Source: Streptomyces griseoflavus
GTDB lineage: Bacteria; Actinomycetota; Actinomycetes; Streptomycetales; Streptomycetaceae
DNA: 64,000 nt
NCBI RefSeq assembly: GCF_014649995.1
Contig: NZ_BMUC01000001.1
Coordinates: 964,177 to 1,028,176, forward strand
Direction of reading: 5' to 3'
The position numbers were made by a program, and so were the translations under genes. Below the pieces are notes generated by a model. It was not told the origin of the DNA. It worked only from the letters and a program-made list of their open reading frames with translations, and ran no database searches. Each line of letters opens with the position of its first letter. Within the stretch, counting starts at the first letter, position 1. This document shows positions 1 to 10,558 of this stretch, piece by piece.

Positions 1-12
1 TGAGAGGGCCCC

Positions 13-969
13 TTGAGTCAGAGTCGACACGTCCCGGTGATGCTCCAGCGGTGCCTGGACCTGTTGGCACCCGCGCTGGAGCGGCCCGGAGCGGTGGTGG
101 TCGACTGCACCCTCGGCCTCGGCGGCCACAGCGAGGCCCTGCTCCAGCGGTTCCCCGAGGCCCGGCTCGTGGCCCTGGACCGCGACAAGGAAGCCCTGCG
201 CCTGTCCGGCGAGCGGCTCGCCCCCTTCGGCGAGCGGGCCACCCTGGTGCACGCCGTCTACGACGAGCTCCCCGACGTGCTCGACCGCCTCGGCGTCCCG
301 CGCGTCCATGGCGTCCTGTTCGACCTCGGGGTCTCCTCCATGCAGCTCGACGAGGCCGACCGCGGCTTCGCCTACGCCCAGGACGCCCCGCTCGACATGC
401 GCATGGACCAGACCACCGGGGTGAGCGCGGCCGAGGTCCTCAACACCTACCCGCCCGGTGAGCTCGTCCGCATCCTGCGCGCCTACGGCGAGGAGAAGCA
501 GGCCAAGCGGATCGTGGCCGCCGTCGTGCGCGAGCGCGAGAAGGAGCCGTTCACCAACAGCGCGCGCCTGGTCGAGCTGATCCGTGACGCGCTGCCGCAG
601 GCCGCCAAGCGCACCGGCGGCAACCCGGCCAAGCGCACCTTCCAGGCCCTGCGGATCGAGGTCAACGGCGAGTTGTCGGTGCTGGAGCGGGCGATCCCGG
701 CGGCCGTGAAGGCCCTCGACGTGGGCGGGCGGATCGCCGTGCTGGCGTACCACTCGCTGGAGGACCGTCTCGTCAAGCAGGTCTTCGCGGCCGGCGCCGC
801 CACCACCGCCCCGCCCGGACTGCCGGTCGTCCCCGAGCAGTACCAGCCCCGGCTCAAGCTGCTCACGCGCGGTGCCGAACTTCCCACCGAGGAGGAGATC
901 GCCGAGAACCGCCGCGCGGCCCCCGCGCGGCTGCGCGGCGCCGAACGGATCCGGGCGGACGTCGGCTAG
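13..969 (+). CDS. rsmH: 16S rRNA (cytosine-1402-N4)-methyltransferase RsmH (MraW)
   Basis: SAM-dependent methyltransferase that modifies C1402 in the decoding centre of 16S rRNA; it is conventionally the second gene of dcw clusters. The 318-aa product is of normal length. Residues about 28-40 (Asp31, then GLGGH) form the SAM-binding loop, DLGVSS lies at about 104-109, and [11 protein letters not shown]-type residues follow near 208-218. The start is TTG at 13, with GAGAGG five nt upstream; no better ATG or GTG lies nearby. The TGA at the very edge of the window may be the end of mraZ, which normally precedes it, but that is inference. ftsL follows after 70 bp. Confidence 0.96.
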   Translation: MSQSRHVPVMLQRCLDLLAPALERPGAVVVDCTLGLGGHSEALLQRFPEARLVALDRDKEALRLSGERLAPFGERATLVHAVYDELPDVLDRLGVPRVHGVLFDLGVSSMQLDEADRGFAYAQDAPLDMRMDQTTGVSAAEVLNTYPPGELVRILRAYGEEKQAKRIVAAVVREREKEPFTNSARLVELIRDALPQAAKRTGGNPAKRTFQALRIEVNGELSVLERAIPAAVKALDVGGRIAVLAYHSLEDRLVKQVFAAGAATTAPPGLPVVPEQYQPRLKLLTRGAELPTEEEIAENRRAAPARLRGAERIRADVG

Positions 970-1039
970 GCACGGACGGCACGTGAGGCGGGTGACGGGC
1001 CGGGCACACGGTGGGACGAGCGAACCCAGGGGAGCGTGA

Positions 1040-1549
1040 GTGAGCAGGAAACCCGAACCGCGGGGACGGCCCGAGCTGAGGGGACGGGCGGCCCGGCTCG
1101 CGCAGCTCCTGCCCACCGGCCGCGCCCAGGCGGCCCGCACCCCCTTCGTCCTCCTCGTCGTGCTGCTCCTCGGCGGTGGTCTGATCGGCCTGCTGGTGCT
1201 GAACTCCGCGCTCAGCGAGGGTGCCTTCCAGCTCGACGACCTCCAGCGGGAGACCAAGGACCTCACCGACGAGGAACAGGCCCTGCAGCGGGACATCGAC
1301 GCCTACTCCGCACCCGACGCCCTCCAGCGCCGCGCCCGCGAACTCGGCATGGTGCCAGGCGGCGACCCCGCCTTCCTGGACGCCGACGGCAAGGTCAGGG
1401 GCGTACCCAGCGCCGCCTCCGCCGTCCGCGCCCCCCTGGTCCTCGCCCCCGAGGCGCTGGCCACCGCGACGGCCCCGCCCCCCACCGGGGCGCCGGGCCC
1501 GTCGGCGGCCGCCCCCTCCTCCGCATCGACCCCGACTCCCGGCAGGTGA
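1040..1549 (+). CDS. ftsL: Cell division protein FtsL (small bitopic septal protein)
   Basis: A 169-aa bitopic membrane protein of the divisome (FtsQ/DivIB-FtsL-FtsB/DivIC complex). One transmembrane helix spans about residues 34-54 after a basic cytoplasmic N-terminus. A short heptad-like, charged extracytoplasmic segment (about 60-95) fits the FtsL coiled coil, and the C-terminus is a Pro/Ala/Ser-rich tail. Sequence conservation in this family is poor, so the call rests on size, topology and position between rsmH and ftsI. The GTG start at 1040 has AGGGGAG just upstream; an overlapping GTG at 1036 is in another frame. The stop overlaps a possible GTG of ftsI. Confidence 0.85.
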   Translation: MSRKPEPRGRPELRGRAARLAQLLPTGRAQAARTPFVLLVVLLLGGGLIGLLVLNSALSEGAFQLDDLQRETKDLTDEEQALQRDIDAYSAPDALQRRARELGMVPGGDPAFLDADGKVRGVPSAASAVRAPLVLAPEALATATAPPPTGAPGPSAAAPSSASTPTPGR

Positions 1550-1554
1550 CGGAA

Positions 1555-3516
1555 GTGTCCGACAGGGAACCGCCCCGCCGCCGGGTGCCCGCACCCGCCA
1601 GGTCCGCCCGTCCTGGGACCGTCCGGCGCCCGGGACCCGGCGCCCGCCCGGCCCGGGGACCCGCGGGGCCCCGGCCCGGGGCGCCCAAGGTCATCCGCCT
1701 GGGCAGCCCGCGCCCCCGGCTGCGCCTGATCGGCGTGGCCCTGACCCTCGTCCTGCTCGCCTTCGTCGTACGGCTGTTCCAGGTGCAGGCGGTCGACGCG
1801 AGCACCTACGCCGGCAAGGCCGAACAGAACCGCTACGTCGGCCAGGTGCTGGCCGCCGAACGCGGCGAGATCACCGACCGCAACGGCGTGGCCCTCGCCA
1901 CCAGCGAGGACGCCTACGACATCACCGCCGACCCCACGATGTTCGCCCCGGACGAGCTGGAGATCGGTGACGGCCCCGAGCAGGCCGCCGCCCTGCTCGC
2001 CCCGATCCTCGGCACCGACCAGGAGGCGCTGGTCAAGAAGCTGCGTCCGGAGAACGAGGCGCTGCGCTACGTCAAGCTGGCCGGCCGCCAGACCCCGCAG
2101 GTCTGGAACCAGATCAAGGAACTCAAGCGCGCCCTCGCCAAGAAGGCGGAGCACGACGACTCCACCGTCAACGTCCTGGCCGGTGTCTTCTCCGTGCCCA
2201 CCAGCAAGCGGGTGTACCCCAACACCGAGCTCGCCGCCGGGATACTGGGCTGGGTCAACGCCGAGGGGGAGGGCGGCGGAGGCATCGAGCTCCAGCTGGA
2301 CAAGCGGCTGGCCGGCGAGGACGGCAAGATCCGCTACGCCCAGTCGGGCGGCCGTCTGGTGCCGACCGCGGGCGGCTCCACCGAAACCCCGGCCGTGCCC
2401 GGCAGCGACATAGAGCTGACCATCCACCGCGACATCCAGTGGGCCGCGCAGAACGCCATCAGCGAGCAGGTGGAGAAGTCCGCGGCCGACCGCGGCTACG
2501 TCATCGTCCAGGACACCCGCACCGGCGAGGTCCTGGCCATGGCCAACGCGCCCGGGTTCGACCCCAACAACCTCTCCGAGGCCGATCCCGGGGCGCTCGG
2601 CAACGCGGCCGTGCAGGACGCCTTTGAACCCGGCTCCACGGCCAAGGTCCTCTCCATGGCCGCCGTCCTCGAGGAGAACGTCGCCACCCCCGGCACCCAC
2701 GTCGTCGTGCCCAACCGGCTGCACCGCGGCGACCGGCTGTTCAAGGACGACATCGACCACCCGACCTGGTACCTCACCCTCAACGGCGTGCTCGCCAAGT
2801 CCAGCAACATCGGCACCATCCTCGCCACCGGCCAGCTCGGCAAGACCCAGGCCCAGGCCAACAAGGTCCTCTACGACTACCTGCGCAAGTTCGGCCTCGG
2901 CAGCCACAGCGGTCTCGGCTTCCCCGGCGAGACCAAGGGCATCCTCGCCCCGCCGGACACCTGGTCCACCTCGCAGCAGTACACGATCCCTTTCGGCCAG
3001 GGCGTCTCCGTCAACGCCATGCAGGCCGCCTCCGTCTACTCGACCATCGCCAACGGAGGCGTCCGGATCGAGCCCACGCTCGTACGCGGCTCCAAGGGGC
3101 CCGACGGACGCTTCACCCCCGCCCCGAAGCCCGAGAGGACCCGCGTCGTCAGCGAGAAGACGGCGAAGACGCTCGCCCGGATGCTGGAGTCGGTCGTGGA
3201 CGACGAGGAAGGCACCGGAACCAAGGCACGTATCCCGGGCTACCGGGTAGCGGGGAAGACGGGTACGGCGAACCGCGTGGATCCGGCCACCGGCAAGTAC
3301 CACGGCTACACGTCGTCCTTCGCCGGGTTCGCACCCGCCGACAAGCCCAGGATCACCGTCTACTGCGTCATCCAGAACGCCACCGAGGGCAGCTACTTCG
3401 GCGGCCAGATCTGCGGACCCGTGTACAAGCAGGTCATGGAGTTCGCCCTGAAGACCCTCCAGGTGCCGCCCACCGGGGCGGCCCCCGCCGCCCTCCCGGT
3501 CACCTTCACACCCTGA
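1555..3516 (+). CDS. ftsI: Septal peptidoglycan transpeptidase FtsI (class B PBP3)
   Basis: Monofunctional D,D-transpeptidase that crosslinks septal peptidoglycan and partners FtsW. It has a basic Pro/Arg-rich cytoplasmic N-terminus, one membrane anchor at about residues 58-78, a PBP dimerisation domain, then the penicillin-binding domain. All three active-site motifs are present: S361-T-A-K364, S416-S-N418 and K568-T-G570. From GTG 1555 the protein is 653 aa, and AGG sits 9 nt upstream. GTG 1546 would overlap the ftsL stop but lacks a ribosome-binding site. Streptomyces use FtsI for sporulation septa and it is generally dispensable for vegetative growth. Confidence 0.95.
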   Translation: MSDREPPRRRVPAPARSARPGTVRRPGPGARPARGPAGPRPGAPKVIRLGSPRPRLRLIGVALTLVLLAFVVRLFQVQAVDASTYAGKAEQNRYVGQVLAAERGEITDRNGVALATSEDAYDITADPTMFAPDELEIGDGPEQAAALLAPILGTDQEALVKKLRPENEALRYVKLAGRQTPQVWNQIKELKRALAKKAEHDDSTVNVLAGVFSVPTSKRVYPNTELAAGILGWVNAEGEGGGGIELQLDKRLAGEDGKIRYAQSGGRLVPTAGGSTETPAVPGSDIELTIHRDIQWAAQNAISEQVEKSAADRGYVIVQDTRTGEVLAMANAPGFDPNNLSEADPGALGNAAVQDAFEPGSTAKVLSMAAVLEENVATPGTHVVVPNRLHRGDRLFKDDIDHPTWYLTLNGVLAKSSNIGTILATGQLGKTQAQANKVLYDYLRKFGLGSHSGLGFPGETKGILAPPDTWSTSQQYTIPFGQGVSVNAMQAASVYSTIANGGVRIEPTLVRGSKGPDGRFTPAPKPERTRVVSEKTAKTLARMLESVVDDEEGTGTKARIPGYRVAGKTGTANRVDPATGKYHGYTSSFAGFAPADKPRITVYCVIQNATEGSYFGGQICGPVYKQVMEFALKTLQVPPTGAAPAALPVTFTP

Positions 3517-3686
3517 CCCGTACCGAGCACCGAGCCACCAGGAACCACCTCGTGACAACGATCACCCCCGACCCCGGGAACCAGAACACCCCTCCCACCT
3601 CGCTTGGCCCCTCCACCGCCGCGCCCGGTACGCTCACCGCCGTGCCACACGCTGATCAGTCCCACATCGCCCAGAAGGGTCACCCC

Positions 3687-5207
3687 GTGACATATCCGGG
3701 GCCGCCCCGCCCGGACCGGGTCTCCGCCACACCCCTCGCGGAACTCGCCGGTCAGCTGGGCGCCGCCACGCCGGAGCGGGCGGCCGAGGTCACGGGCATC
3801 ACCCATGACTCGCGTGCCGTCCGTCCCGGCGACCTGTACGCCGCACTCCCGGGTGCCCGCGCCCACGGCGCCGACTTCGTCACCCAGGCCGCCGGCCTGG
3901 GCGCGGTCGCCGTGCTGACCGACCCGTCCGGGGCCGAGCGCGTCGCCGCCGCCGGACTGCCGGCCCTGGTGGTCGACGACCCGCGCGCCCGGATGGGCGA
4001 ACTGGCCGCCACCATCTACGGCCACCCGGGACGCGACCTGCTCCAGCTGGGCATCACCGGCACCTCCGGCAAGACCACCACCGCCTACCTGGTCGAGGGC
4101 GGCCTGAAGACCGTCCGCAGCACGGGACTCATCGGCACCGTGGAGATGCGCATCGGCGACGAGCGCATCAAGTCCGAGCGCACCACGCCCGAGGCCACCG
4201 ACCTCCAGGCACTGTTCGCCGTGATGCGTGAACGCGGCACCGACGCGGTCGCCATGGAGGTCTCCAGCCACGCTCTGGTCCTCGGCCGGGTCGACGGCTG
4301 CGTCTTCGACATCGCCGTCTTCACCAACCTCAGCCCGGAGCACATGGAGTTCCACTCCGGGATGGAGGACTACTTCCAGGCCAAGGCGCAGCTGTTCACA
4401 CCCGCCCGCAGCCGCTTCGGCGTGGTCAACGTGGACGACGAGTACGGCCGCCGCCTCGTCAAGGAGGCCGGCGTCCCGGTCGTCACCTACTCCGCCGAGG
4501 GCCACCCGGACGCGGACTGGCGCGCCGAGGACGTCGAGGTCGGCCCGCTGGACTCGACGTTCACCGTGGCCGGCCCGAAGGGCGAGCGGATCACCGCCCG
4601 CTCGCCGCTGCCCGGCCCCTTCAACGTGGCCAACACCCTGGCCGCGATCGTCGCCCTCGCCGCCGCCGGACTCGACCCGCAGGCCGCCGCCGACGGCGTC
4701 GCCGCCGTACCCGGGGTGCCGGGCCGGCTGGAGCGCGTGGACGCCGGACAGCCCTACCTCGCGGTGGTCGACTACGCCCACAAGACCGACGCCGTGGAAT
4801 CGGTGCTGCGCGCCCTGCGCAAGGTCACCGAGGGGCAGGTGCACATCGTGCTCGGCTGCGGCGGCGACCGCGACGTCACCAAACGGGAGCCGATGGGCGC
4901 GGCCGCCGCGCGGCTCGCCGACACAGCCGTACTGACCTCCGACAACCCCCGCTCCGAGGACCCCCTCGCGATCCTCGCCGCCATGCTCCAGGGCGCCGCC
5001 TCGGTGCCCGCCCACGAGCGCGGCGAGGTGGCGGTCTTCGAGGACCGGGCCGCCGCGATCGCCGCCGCCGTCGCCCGGGCGCGGCCCGGCGACACCGTGC
5101 TGGTCGCGGGCAAGGGCCACGAGCAGGGCCAGGACATCGCCGGGGTGGTGCGTCCCTTCGACGACCGCCAGGTGCTGCGCGAAGCCATCAAGAAGACCCA
5201 GGGATGA
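3687..5207 (+). CDS. murE: UDP-MurNAc-L-Ala-D-Glu:diaminopimelate ligase MurE
   Basis: Cytoplasmic ATP-dependent ligase that adds diaminopimelate (LL-DAP in Streptomyces) to the peptidoglycan stem peptide. The Mur ligase domains are all present: an N-terminal substrate domain, the ATP loop GTSGKTTT at about 125-132, and the DNPR motif at 419-422 that recognises diaminopimelate rather than lysine. I prefer GTG 3687 (506 aa), with AGAAGGG 8 nt upstream. The frame also opens at GTG 3552, which would add a 45-residue Pro/Thr-rich extension without a domain. A TTGGCC/TACGCT pair at about 3604-3634 could be an internal promoter. The stop is 5 nt before murF. Confidence 0.95.
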   Translation: MTYPGPPRPDRVSATPLAELAGQLGAATPERAAEVTGITHDSRAVRPGDLYAALPGARAHGADFVTQAAGLGAVAVLTDPSGAERVAAAGLPALVVDDPRARMGELAATIYGHPGRDLLQLGITGTSGKTTTAYLVEGGLKTVRSTGLIGTVEMRIGDERIKSERTTPEATDLQALFAVMRERGTDAVAMEVSSHALVLGRVDGCVFDIAVFTNLSPEHMEFHSGMEDYFQAKAQLFTPARSRFGVVNVDDEYGRRLVKEAGVPVVTYSAEGHPDADWRAEDVEVGPLDSTFTVAGPKGERITARSPLPGPFNVANTLAAIVALAAAGLDPQAAADGVAAVPGVPGRLERVDAGQPYLAVVDYAHKTDAVESVLRALRKVTEGQVHIVLGCGGDRDVTKREPMGAAAARLADTAVLTSDNPRSEDPLAILAAMLQGAASVPAHERGEVAVFEDRAAAIAAAVARARPGDTVLVAGKGHEQGQDIAGVVRPFDDRQVLREAIKKTQG

Positions 5208-5211
5208 ACTT

Positions 5212-6642
5212 GTGATCGCCCTCTCCCTCGCCGAGATCGCAGAAGTCGTCGGCGGGCAGACGCACGACATACCGGACCCGTCCGTCCAGGTCACCGGGCC
5301 GGTGGTCCGGGACTCGCGGGAGGCGGGTCCGGGCAGCCTGTTCGTCGCCTTCGTCGGCGAGCGCGTCGACGGACACGACTACGCGGCCGCGGTCGTCGAG
5401 GCGGGTGCCGCCGCCGTGCTGGCCTCCCGGCCCGTCGGCGTGCCCGCGATCGTCGTCGAGGACGTCCAGGCGGCCCTCGGCGCCCTCGCCCGGCACGTCG
5501 TCGGCCGGCTCGGCGCCACCCTCGTCGCGCTCACCGGCTCGGCCGGCAAGACCAGCACCAAGGACCTCATCGCGCAGGTGCTCGGCAGCAGCGCGCCGAC
5601 CGTCTTCACCCCCGGCTCCCTCAACAACGAGATCGGGCTGCCGCTCACCGCGCTCACCGCCACCGAGGAGACGAAGTTCCTCGTGCTGGAGATGGGAGCG
5701 CGCGGAATCGGCCACATCCGCTACCTCACCGGTCTGACGCCCCCGAAGGTCGGCCTGGTGCTGAACGTCGGCTCCGCCCACATCGGCGAGTTCGGCGGCC
5801 GGCAGCAGATCGCCCAGGCCAAGGGCGAGTTGGTGGAGTCCCTGCCGCCGGCCGGGGAAGGGGGCGCCGCGATCCTCAACGCGGACGACCCCCTCGTACG
5901 GGCCATGGCCTCCCGTACGAAGGCGAAGGTGATCCTTTTCGGAGAGTCCGGCGAAGCGGACGTTCGGGCCGAGAACGTGCGACTCACGGACAGCGGACAG
6001 CCTTCCTTCAGGCTTCACACACCCTCCGGTGCATCCGATGTGACCATGCGCCTGTACGGTGAGCATCACGTGTCGAACGCGCTCGCCGCGGCCGCCGTCG
6101 CCCACGAGTTGGGCATGTCCGCTGACGAGATCGCCCGCGCGCTCTCCGAGGCGGGCTCCCTCTCCCGCTGGCGGATGGAGGTCACCGAGCGCCCGGACGG
6201 CGTGACGGTCGTCAACGACGCCTACAACGCGAACCCCGAGTCCATGAAGGCCGCGCTGCGCGCGCTGGCCGCAATGGGCGAAGCCTCACGGGCGAAGGGG
6301 GGTCGGACGTGGGCGGTGCTCGGCAAGATGGCCGAGCTCGGGGACGAGGCGCTCGCCGAGCACGACGCGGTCGGACGGCTCGCCGTCCGGCTCAACGTCA
6401 GCAAGCTCGTCGCGGTCGGGGGCAGGGAAGCCGCCTGGCTGCAACTGGGCGCATATAACGAGGGTTCGTGGGGTGAGGAGTCGGTGCACGTGTCCGACGC
6501 ACAGGCGGCGGTCGACCTGTTGCGCAGCCAATTGCGCCCGGGGGATGTCGTACTCGTGAAGGCGTCCCGTTCGGTCGGGCTCGAGAGCGTGGCGCAGGCG
6601 CTGCTCGAGACCGGTGCCGAGGGTGAGGTCTCGGCCCGATGA
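5212..6642 (+). CDS. murF: UDP-MurNAc-tripeptide:D-Ala-D-Ala ligase MurF
   Basis: Adds the D-Ala-D-Ala dipeptide to complete the UDP-MurNAc-pentapeptide. At 476 aa it has the Mur ligase layout, with ATP loop GSAGKTST at about 109-116, a central ATPase domain containing an [10 protein letters not shown]-type segment near 340, and a C-terminal Rossmann-like domain. The GTG start at 5212 lies 4 nt after the murE stop. The stop overlaps the mraY start as ATGA, which points to translational coupling through the operon. Confidence 0.96.
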   Translation: MIALSLAEIAEVVGGQTHDIPDPSVQVTGPVVRDSREAGPGSLFVAFVGERVDGHDYAAAVVEAGAAAVLASRPVGVPAIVVEDVQAALGALARHVVGRLGATLVALTGSAGKTSTKDLIAQVLGSSAPTVFTPGSLNNEIGLPLTALTATEETKFLVLEMGARGIGHIRYLTGLTPPKVGLVLNVGSAHIGEFGGRQQIAQAKGELVESLPPAGEGGAAILNADDPLVRAMASRTKAKVILFGESGEADVRAENVRLTDSGQPSFRLHTPSGASDVTMRLYGEHHVSNALAAAAVAHELGMSADEIARALSEAGSLSRWRMEVTERPDGVTVVNDAYNANPESMKAALRALAAMGEASRAKGGRTWAVLGKMAELGDEALAEHDAVGRLAVRLNVSKLVAVGGREAAWLQLGAYNEGSWGEESVHVSDAQAAVDLLRSQLRPGDVVLVKASRSVGLESVAQALLETGAEGEVSAR

Positions 6643-7712
6643 TGAATCAGATCCTGTTCGCAGGAGTCATTGGTCTCTTCCTCACCCTGATCGGCACCCC
6701 GCTGCTGATCAAACTGCTCGCCCGCAAGGGGTACGGGCAGTACATCCGCGACGACGGCCCGCGCGAGCACGCCAGCAAGCGCGGTACGCCGACGATGGGC
6801 GGTATCGCCTTCATCCTGGCGACGCTCGCCGCCTACTTCCTGTCCAAGGTGATCACCGGCAAACCCCCGACCTTCTCGGGACTGCTGGTGCTCGGCCTCA
6901 TGGTCGGCATGGGCATGGTCGGCTTCCTGGACGACTACATCAAGATCGTCAAGCGGCGTTCGCTGGGTCTGCGGGCCAAGGCGAAGATGGCCGGCCAGCT
7001 GATCGTCGGCATCGCCTTCGCGGTGCTCTCCCTGCAGTTCGCGGACTCCCGCGGGCAGACCCCGGCGTCCACGAAGCTGTCGTTCATCACCGACTTCGGC
7101 TGGACCATCGGCCCGGTGCTGTTCGTCGTCTGGGCGCTGTTCATGATCCTCGCCATGTCCAACGGCGTGAACCTGACCGACGGTCTGGACGGCCTGGCGA
7201 CCGGCGCCTCCGTCCTGGTCTTCGGCGCCTACACCTTCATCGGTGTCTGGCAGTTCCAGGAGTCCTGCGCCAACGGCGACACGCTGACCAACCCGGGTGC
7301 CTGCTACGAGGTGCGCGATCCGCTGGACCTCGCGGTCGTCGCCTCCGCGCTGATGGGTTCCTGCCTCGGCTTCCTGTGGTGGAACACCTCCCCGGCCAAG
7401 ATCTTCATGGGCGACACCGGTTCGCTGGCGCTCGGCGGCGTGCTCGCGGGACTCGCGATCTGCTCCCGCACCGAGCTGCTGCTGGCCATCCTCGGCGGCC
7501 TGTTCGTCCTCATCACCATGTCGGTGGTCATCCAGGTCGGCTCGTTCCGGCTCACCGGTAAGCGGGTCTTCCGGATGGCGCCACTCCAGCATCACTTCGA
7601 ACTCAAGGGCTGGTCCGAAGTCCTTGTGGTGGTCCGCTTCTGGATCATCCAGGGCATCTGTGTGATCGTCGGACTCGGCCTCTTCTACGCGGGATGGGCA
7701 GCGGACAAGTGA
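6639..7712 (+). CDS. mraY: Phospho-MurNAc-pentapeptide transferase MraY (lipid I synthase)
   Basis: Polytopic membrane enzyme (357 aa, about 10 helices) that transfers phospho-MurNAc-pentapeptide from UDP to undecaprenyl phosphate. Family motifs are clear: LDDY with Asp98/Asp99 (magnesium binding), [10 protein letters not shown] at about 178-187, [11 protein letters not shown], and a histidine-rich loop near the C-terminus (LQHHFE). The start overlaps the murF stop (ATGA at 6639-6642), and the 3' end overlaps the N-terminus of murD. Confidence 0.97.
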   Translation: MMNQILFAGVIGLFLTLIGTPLLIKLLARKGYGQYIRDDGPREHASKRGTPTMGGIAFILATLAAYFLSKVITGKPPTFSGLLVLGLMVGMGMVGFLDDYIKIVKRRSLGLRAKAKMAGQLIVGIAFAVLSLQFADSRGQTPASTKLSFITDFGWTIGPVLFVVWALFMILAMSNGVNLTDGLDGLATGASVLVFGAYTFIGVWQFQESCANGDTLTNPGACYEVRDPLDLAVVASALMGSCLGFLWWNTSPAKIFMGDTGSLALGGVLAGLAICSRTELLLAILGGLFVLITMSVVIQVGSFRLTGKRVFRMAPLQHHFELKGWSEVLVVVRFWIIQGICVIVGLGLFYAGWAADK

Positions 7713-9112
7713 CCGACTGGCAGGGGAAGAACGTCACCGTCGCCGGCCTCGGCGTCTCCGGAGTCCCGGCGGCCAGGGTGCTGCACGGGCTCGGCGCGAA
7801 GGTCACCGTCGTCAACGACGGGGACGACGCGCGCGCCCGGGAGCAGGCCGCCGGACTGGAGGCGCTCGGCGTCACCGTGCGCCTCGGCGACGGAGACACC
7901 CTGCCCGACGGCACCGAGCTGATCGTCACGGCCCCGGGGTGGAGGCCGGACAAGCCGCTCTTCGCGGCGGCGGAGGCGGCCGGGGTGCCGGTGTGGGGCG
8001 ACGTCGAACTCGCCTGGCGGCTCAGGAGGCCCGGCGCGGCCCCCTGGCTCGCGGTCACCGGCACCAACGGCAAGACCACCACCGTCCAGATGCTCGCCTC
8101 CATCCTCCGGGCGGCGGGACTGCGCACCGAGGCCGTCGGCAACATCGGCGTCTCCCTCCTCGACGCGGTGCTCGGCGAGGAGGAGTACGACGTGCTCGCC
8201 GTGGAGCTCTCCAGCTACCAGCTGCACTGGGCGCCCTCGCTGCGCGCCCACTCCGCGGCCGTCCTGAACCTGGCCCCGGACCACCTCGACTGGCACGGCT
8301 CCATGGAGGCGTACGCCGCCGACAAGGGCCGGATCTACGAGGGCAACCGCGTCGCCTGCGTCTACAACGTGGCCGACAAGGCCACCGAGGACCTGGTCCG
8401 CGAGGCCGACGTCGAGGAGGGCTGCCGCGCGGTCGGCTTCACCCTGGGCACGCCGGGGCCCTCCCAACTCGGCGTCGTGGAGGGCATCCTGGTCGACCGC
8501 GCCTTCGTCGAGGACCGGCACAGGAACGCGCAGGAACTCGCCGAGGTCTCCGACGTCAGGCCCGCCGCGCCGCACAACATCGCCAACGCCCTCGCGGCCG
8601 CCGCCCTCGCGCGGGCCTACGGCGTGCCCGCGAGCGCCGTACGGGACGGCCTGCGGGCCTTCACCCCGGACGCGCACCGCATCGCGCACGTCGCCGACCT
8701 GGACGGCGTCGCCTGGGTCGACGACTCCAAGGCCACCAACACCCACGCCGCCGCCGCCTCGTTGGCGGCCTACGAGTCGATCGTGTGGATCGCCGGCGGC
8801 CTCGCCAAGGGCGCCACCTTCGACGAACTGGTGGCGGACTCGGCGAAGCGGCTGCGCGGCGCCGTACTGATCGGCAGGGACCGCGCGCTGATCCGCGAAG
8901 CCCTGGCGCGACACGCCCCTGAAGTACCCGTGGTCGACCTCGGGCGGACCGACACTGGGGCGATGCTCCAGGCTGTCCAGGAGGCGCGACGGCTCGCACG
9001 GCCCGGCGACACGGTACTGCTGGCCCCCGCCTGCGCCTCGATGGACATGTTCGCCAACTACAACAAGCGCGGTGAAGCGTTCGCACAGGCGGTGCGCGAG
9101 CTCGGCGCCTGA
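7694..9112 (+). CDS. murD: UDP-MurNAc-L-alanine:D-glutamate ligase MurD
   Basis: Cytoplasmic ATP-dependent ligase adding D-glutamate to UDP-MurNAc-L-Ala. At 472 aa it has an N-terminal Rossmann UDP-binding domain (VAGLGVSG at about 16-23), the ATP loop GTNGKTTT at 123-130, and a C-terminal domain with an NDSKATN-type element ([10 protein letters not shown]). The start could be ATG 7694, overlapping mraY by 19 nt, or GTG 7709, overlapping by a GTGA; the extra five residues carry no domain. An 84-bp gap separates it from ftsW. Confidence 0.95.
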   Translation: MGSGQVTDWQGKNVTVAGLGVSGVPAARVLHGLGAKVTVVNDGDDARAREQAAGLEALGVTVRLGDGDTLPDGTELIVTAPGWRPDKPLFAAAEAAGVPVWGDVELAWRLRRPGAAPWLAVTGTNGKTTTVQMLASILRAAGLRTEAVGNIGVSLLDAVLGEEEYDVLAVELSSYQLHWAPSLRAHSAAVLNLAPDHLDWHGSMEAYAADKGRIYEGNRVACVYNVADKATEDLVREADVEEGCRAVGFTLGTPGPSQLGVVEGILVDRAFVEDRHRNAQELAEVSDVRPAAPHNIANALAAAALARAYGVPASAVRDGLRAFTPDAHRIAHVADLDGVAWVDDSKATNTHAAAASLAAYESIVWIAGGLAKGATFDELVADSAKRLRGAVLIGRDRALIREALARHAPEVPVVDLGRTDTGAMLQAVQEARRLARPGDTVLLAPACASMDMFANYNKRGEAFAQAVRELGA

Positions 9113-9199
9113 CCCCCGGCCCGCCTGGCGCCGGGCGACCTTGGGAGGGACGCGTGGGACCGTCCAAAGCCGCATGTCCGGCGTACGGGGGAGGCCGTG

Positions 9200-10552
9200 A
9201 TGCCCAGTAGCCGTACCGGCCGGCCGCCGGTGCCGCGGGCCGCGCGCCGGCCCGTCGCGCCCGGGCCCCCGCGGGAGAACCCCGTGCGCACCCTGGTCGT
9301 CCGGGCGCGCAAGGCCTGGGACCGGCCGCTGACCGCCTACTACCTGATCCTGGGCGGCAGTCTGCTCATCACCGTGCTCGGCCTGGTGATGGTCTACTCG
9401 GCCTCCCAGATCACCGCGCTGCAGATGTCGCTGCCGGGCTCCTACTTCTTCCGCAAGCAGCTGCTGGCCGCGGGCATCGGCGCGGTCCTGTTGCTCGCCG
9501 CCTCCCGGATGCCCGTGAAGCTGCACCGGGCGCTGGCCTACCCGATCCTCGCGGGCGCCGTCGTGCTGATGGCCCTGGTGCAGGTGCCGGGGATAGGGGT
9601 CGCGGTCAACGGCAACCAGAACTGGATCGCCCTCGGCGGCTCCTTCCAGCTCCAGCCCAGCGAGTTCGGCAAGCTCGCGCTGGTGCTGTGGGGCGCCGAC
9701 CTGCTGGCCCGCAAGCACGACAAGCGGCTGCTGACCCAGTGGAAGCACATGCTGGTGCCGCTGGTCCCGGCCGCGTTCATGCTGCTCGGGCTGATCATGC
9801 TCGGCGGCGACATGGGCACGGCCATCATCCTGACGGCGATCCTCTTCGGCCTGCTGTGGCTGGCGGGGGCGCCGACCCGGCTGTTCGTCGGCGTGCTGTC
9901 GGTGGCCGCGCTGCTCGGCGCGATCCTCATCCGCACCAGCCCCAACCGCATGGCCCGGCTGGCCTGCCTCGGCGCCACCGAGCCCCAGGCGGGCCCGGTC
10001 GACTGCTGGCAGGCCGTGCACGGCATCTACGCCCTCGCCTCCGGCGGCATCTTCGGCTCCGGACTCGGTGCGAGCGTGGAGAAATGGGGCCAACTGCCCG
10101 AAGCCCACACGGACTTCATCTTCGCCATCACAGGTGAGGAACTGGGCCTGGCGGGGACACTGTCGGTGCTCGCCCTGTTCGCGGCTCTAGGCTATGCGGG
10201 TATCCGCGTGGCCGGACGCACGGAGGACCCCTTCGTGAGGTATGCCGCGGGAGGCGTGACCACCTGGATCACGGCCCAGGCCGTGATCAACATCGGTGCG
10301 GTGCTCGGCCTGCTGCCGATCGCCGGTGTCCCGCTCCCGCTGTTCTCCTACGGAGGGTCCGCCCTGCTGCCGACCATGTTCGCCATCGGGCTGCTGATCG
10401 CCTTCGCGCGTGAGGACCCCGCTGCGCGGATGGCGCTTGCGATGCGGCAACCCCGCTTTGGTAAAAAGCGGGTAAGGGGCTCTCAGGGGTCCCGCAGATG
10501 GAACACGATGCGACGGCGCGCCCCGGTGGCGCGTCCGTCCGGAGAGCGGTGA
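9200..10552 (+). CDS. ftsW: Septal peptidoglycan glycosyltransferase FtsW (SEDS family)
   Basis: SEDS polymerase that makes septal glycan strands from lipid II together with FtsI. About 450 aa with roughly ten membrane helices. The basic Pro-rich N-terminus precedes the first helix near residue 50, and the large extracytoplasmic loop (around the CLGATEPQ region) and the FSYGGSAL-type motif near the end are typical of SEDS proteins. A strong GGGGGAGG lies just upstream; GTG 9197 and ATG 9200 are adjacent in-frame starts and ATG has the better spacing. The C-terminus is a basic cytoplasmic tail. Confidence 0.95.
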   Translation: MPSSRTGRPPVPRAARRPVAPGPPRENPVRTLVVRARKAWDRPLTAYYLILGGSLLITVLGLVMVYSASQITALQMSLPGSYFFRKQLLAAGIGAVLLLAASRMPVKLHRALAYPILAGAVVLMALVQVPGIGVAVNGNQNWIALGGSFQLQPSEFGKLALVLWGADLLARKHDKRLLTQWKHMLVPLVPAAFMLLGLIMLGGDMGTAIILTAILFGLLWLAGAPTRLFVGVLSVAALLGAILIRTSPNRMARLACLGATEPQAGPVDCWQAVHGIYALASGGIFGSGLGASVEKWGQLPEAHTDFIFAITGEELGLAGTLSVLALFAALGYAGIRVAGRTEDPFVRYAAGGVTTWITAQAVINIGAVLGLLPIAGVPLPLFSYGGSALLPTMFAIGLLIAFAREDPAARMALAMRQPRFGKKRVRGSQGSRRWNTMRRRAPVARPSGER

Positions 10553-10558
10553 ATTTCG

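Noticed and set aside
1303-5294. Long minus-strand open frames opposite ftsI and murE
   Set aside because: They mirror the G/C third-position pattern of the real genes, have Gly/Val/Arg-rich compositions without domains, and lack ribosome-binding sites.
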